In this document: one piece after another, positions 5,597 to 6,607 of the stretch
How positions within the stretch are numbered: position 1 is the first letter of the stretch
How the letters are laid out: each line of letters starts with the position of its first letter
DNA from: an uncultured Clostridia bacterium
GTDB lineage: Bacteria > Bacillota > Clostridia > Oscillospirales > Oscillospiraceae
Direction: 5' to 3'
Assembly (NCBI GenBank): GCA_947177005.1
Contig: CAMWSZ010000172.1
Location: forward strand, 1 to 6,607
DNA: 6,607 nucleotides
Position numbers and translations under genes: made by a program
Notes under the pieces: model-generated
Told to the model about the DNA's origin: nothing
Database searches by the model: none
The model's input: only the letters and a program-made list of their open reading frames with translations

Positions 5597-5641
5597 TGTT
5601 ATGACCGCCTTGGATGTTTTCGCACTTTGCAAACTTGCTAT

Positions 5642-5670
5642 AGCATACACCAGAAGGCCGGAAAAGTCAA
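5642..5670 (-). promoter_or_regulatory. Promoter of the XRE-cupin operon
   Basis: On the - strand: -35 TTGACT (5670-5665), a 17-bp spacer, and -10 TATGCT (5647-5642). The expected start near 5635 gives a leader of about 40 nt. Just downstream lies an 8-bp palindrome, TTTGCAAA (5626-5633), a possible autoregulatory site, though short and unproven. Confidence 0.7.
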
Positions 5671-5727
5671 CACAGTAAAAGAAATCAATTTTACCAAAAG
5701 ATATCGTGAACATGTACAGTTTCTGCC

Positions 5728-5756
5728 TTGCGTCTGTCGGAAATTTGTGATACTAT
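5728..5756 (+). promoter_or_regulatory. Promoter of the MobA-like gene unit
   Basis: An extended -10, TGA-TACTAT, lies at 5748-5756, with a weak -35 TTGCGT (5728-5733) at 17-bp spacing. The promoters of the + and - units are divergent and about 58 bp apart at their -35 elements. The transcript would start near 5763, leaving a leader of about 160 nt before the TTG start at 5922. Confidence 0.5.
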
Positions 5757-5762
5757 ATAAAT

Positions 5763-5921
5763 ATAACGACGGCGGGAAAAAGATATGTCCATGCGAATCA
5801 GTCAGACTGGCGGTCTGATTGCCGCGGAAAGCAGGCAGGCGGCACTGGCTCTGTGTATCGGACGAGGGCGTCCTGACCAGCATCTCTAAAGATAGCGGGC
5901 TTTCAGAAAGGGGGCGGCTTT
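5763..5921 (+). other. Long structured 5' leader with a possible 34-codon ORF
   Basis: No recognised gene fills this stretch. It can form several hairpins: TCAGAC/GTCTGA (5802-5807 with 5813-5818), GCCGC/GCGGC (5821-5825 with 5839-5843), GGACG/CGTCC (5860-5864 with 5869-5873) and ATCT/AGAT (5882-5885 with 5890-5893). An open frame of 34 codons runs from ATG 5785 to TAA 5889 (MSMRISQTGGLIAAESRQAA and on) with a poor ribosome site. It may be a leader peptide, a remnant or chance. I could not match the segment to a known riboswitch, including the molybdenum-cofactor type, by eye. Confidence 0.35.
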
Positions 5922-6554
5922 TTGCCGGATGTACAAACACCGCTGTTTTGCGGCTTGATTCTTGCGGCGGGCCTGTCCTCGCGCATGGGGGACTTTAAGC
6001 CCCTGCTGCCGCTGCGGGGAAAGACGCTGATCGAAAATACCGTGGACAGCGTTTTTGCCGGCGGCGCGGCGTCTGTAACGGTGGTAGCCGGATACCGGGG
6101 CGAAGAACTGGCCGCCCTCCTGAACGCCCGGTATGGCGAACAGGCGCGTATTGTCTGGAATCCCGGCTACGCCAGCACAGATATGCTGCGGTCTGTCCAG
6201 ATTGGCTGTCAGGCCCTGCCGCCCTGTGACGGGTTCTTCCTCCTCCCCGGTGACATGCCGGCGGTGCGGCAGGAGACCTTCCGGCGGCTGGCAGCGGCAT
6301 GGTCCGCAGAGATCCCCGGCGTGGTGTTTCCCACGCTGGACGGTTACCGGAAGCATCCGCCCCTTATCGACTATCGTCTGGTGCCGGAGCTGCTGGCCTA
6401 TGAGGGCGGGGGCGGCCTCCGCGAACTCTGGCGGAGGCATGAGGAATGGGTCCGCACGGTGCCGGTAGACGATGAGGGCGTCTGGGTTGATCTGGACACG
6501 CAGGCGGATTACCGGAAATGCAGGGAAAAACTCGAGAGAAGTACAGGAGGCTAA
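5922..6554 (+). CDS. MobA/MocA-like nucleotidyltransferase (Moco cytidylyltransferase family)
   Basis: A 210-residue GT-A fold NTP transferase. Family members attach CMP or GMP to molybdopterin cofactor, or act on related substrates. The nucleotide-binding signature LILAAGLSSRMGDFKPLLPL (12-31) is complete, with Lys26 and Arg21. The metal-binding Asp111 is in LLPGDMPAV, and KHPPLI follows in the substrate region. The start is TTG at 5922, with AGGGGG at 5909-5914 and 7-nt spacing. No in-frame ATG lies between the upstream in-frame stop (5874-5876) and the signature motif, so a non-ATG start is required. The following gene probably encodes a molybdopterin-binding enzyme subunit, which fits a cytosine-dinucleotide-type cofactor role as in MocA. 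The choice between CTP and GTP cannot be made from sequence. Confidence 0.88.
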   Translation: MPDVQTPLFCGLILAAGLSSRMGDFKPLLPLRGKTLIENTVDSVFAGGAASVTVVAGYRGEELAALLNARYGEQARIVWNPGYASTDMLRSVQIGCQALPPCDGFFLLPGDMPAVRQETFRRLAAAWSAEIPGVVFPTLDGYRKHPPLIDYRLVPELLAYEGGGGLRELWRRHEEWVRTVPVDDEGVWVDLDTQADYRKCREKLERSTGG

Positions 6555-6556
6555 CT

Positions 6557-6607
6557 ATGGAAAAAATCAGCCAGCCGGTGGTCAAAAAGGACCACCAGCC
6601 GAAAATG
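6557..6607 (+). CDS. 5' end of a gene, probably a molybdopterin-binding hydroxylase subunit
   Basis: The first 17 codons (MEKISQPVVKKDHQPKM) run off the window end. The ATG at 6557 has AGGAGG at 6545-6550, inside the end of the previous gene, with 6-nt spacing, and it begins 2 nt after that gene's stop, so the genes are co-transcribed. The S-Q-P-V-x-K-K-D opening resembles the N-terminus of xanthine dehydrogenase-family molybdopterin-binding subunits, and a MocA-like neighbour fits. The identification rests on 17 residues and context only. Confidence 0.45.
   Translation, partial: MEKISQPVVKKDHQPKM

Noticed and set aside
5597..5713. An N-terminal extension of the XRE-cupin regulator to the ATG at 5713
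   Set aside because: The extra 39 residues would be encoded by the predicted promoter, have no HTH homology and lack a ribosome site. The HTH begins normally just after 5596.
4295..5818. A 507-codon open frame on the + strand across the MBL and cupin-regulator genes
   Set aside because: It is the antisense of two clearly recognised - strand genes with motifs, ribosome sites and a promoter. Its translation shows no domain and it runs past the - strand promoter.
5763..5921. A Moco riboswitch before the MobA-like gene
   Set aside because: The context fits, but I could not match the hairpins to the known motif by eye, so I report only an unassigned structured leader.

Overview
The window looks like chromosomal DNA of a low-to-moderate GC gut-type Firmicute (class Clostridia, perhaps Oscillospiraceae- or Lachnospiraceae-like). 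This is inferred from strong AGGAGG ribosome binding sites, sigma-A type promoters, short intergenic gaps with strong hairpin terminators, and the families present: a ClpC-like unfoldase, DegV, a TmrB-like protein, a YbaK-type editing protein and a Moco cytidylyltransferase-like protein. No rRNA, tRNA, CRISPR array or insertion sequence was seen.

Layout. (1) Positions 1-1031, + strand: the 3' part of a Clp/Hsp100 ATPase, then a 69-residue four-cysteine protein, closed by a 16-bp-stem terminator. (2) Positions 1074-2068, + strand: a single degV-family gene with its own promoter and a terminator that should work in both directions. (3) Positions 2070-2871: a compact, AT-richer regulatory module. 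An XRE-type repressor gene (+) is divergent from two very small ATGA-overlapping genes (-) of 55 and 52 residues. Both promoters are near consensus, and a 9-bp direct repeat brackets the core of the small-gene promoter. The 55-residue protein resembles the C-terminal helix of the divergent repressor, and its gene contains an 18-bp perfect inverted repeat. This is the most novel part of the window and looks like a phage- or ICE-style switch, although no integrase or attachment site is visible.

(4) Positions 2903-5670, - strand: an apparent four-gene operon read from right to left. It encodes an XRE-cupin regulator, an MBL-fold hydrolase with an altered metal motif (H-x-N-x-D-H), a YbaK-type aminoacyl-tRNA editing protein and a TmrB-like P-loop protein (tunicamycin-resistance family). 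It has a promoter at 5642-5670 and a terminator at 2903-2934. (5) Positions 5728-6607, + strand: divergent from that operon, a promoter and a structured leader of about 160 nt precede a MobA/MocA-like nucleotidyltransferase with a TTG start. This is followed by the first 17 codons of a gene that is probably a molybdopterin-binding hydroxylase subunit.

Overall, the two ends of the window are ordinary housekeeping or metabolic genes. The centre holds a small repressor/small-protein switch and a regulator-controlled detoxification-like operon. Functional links inside these groups are inferred from gene order, not demonstrated.
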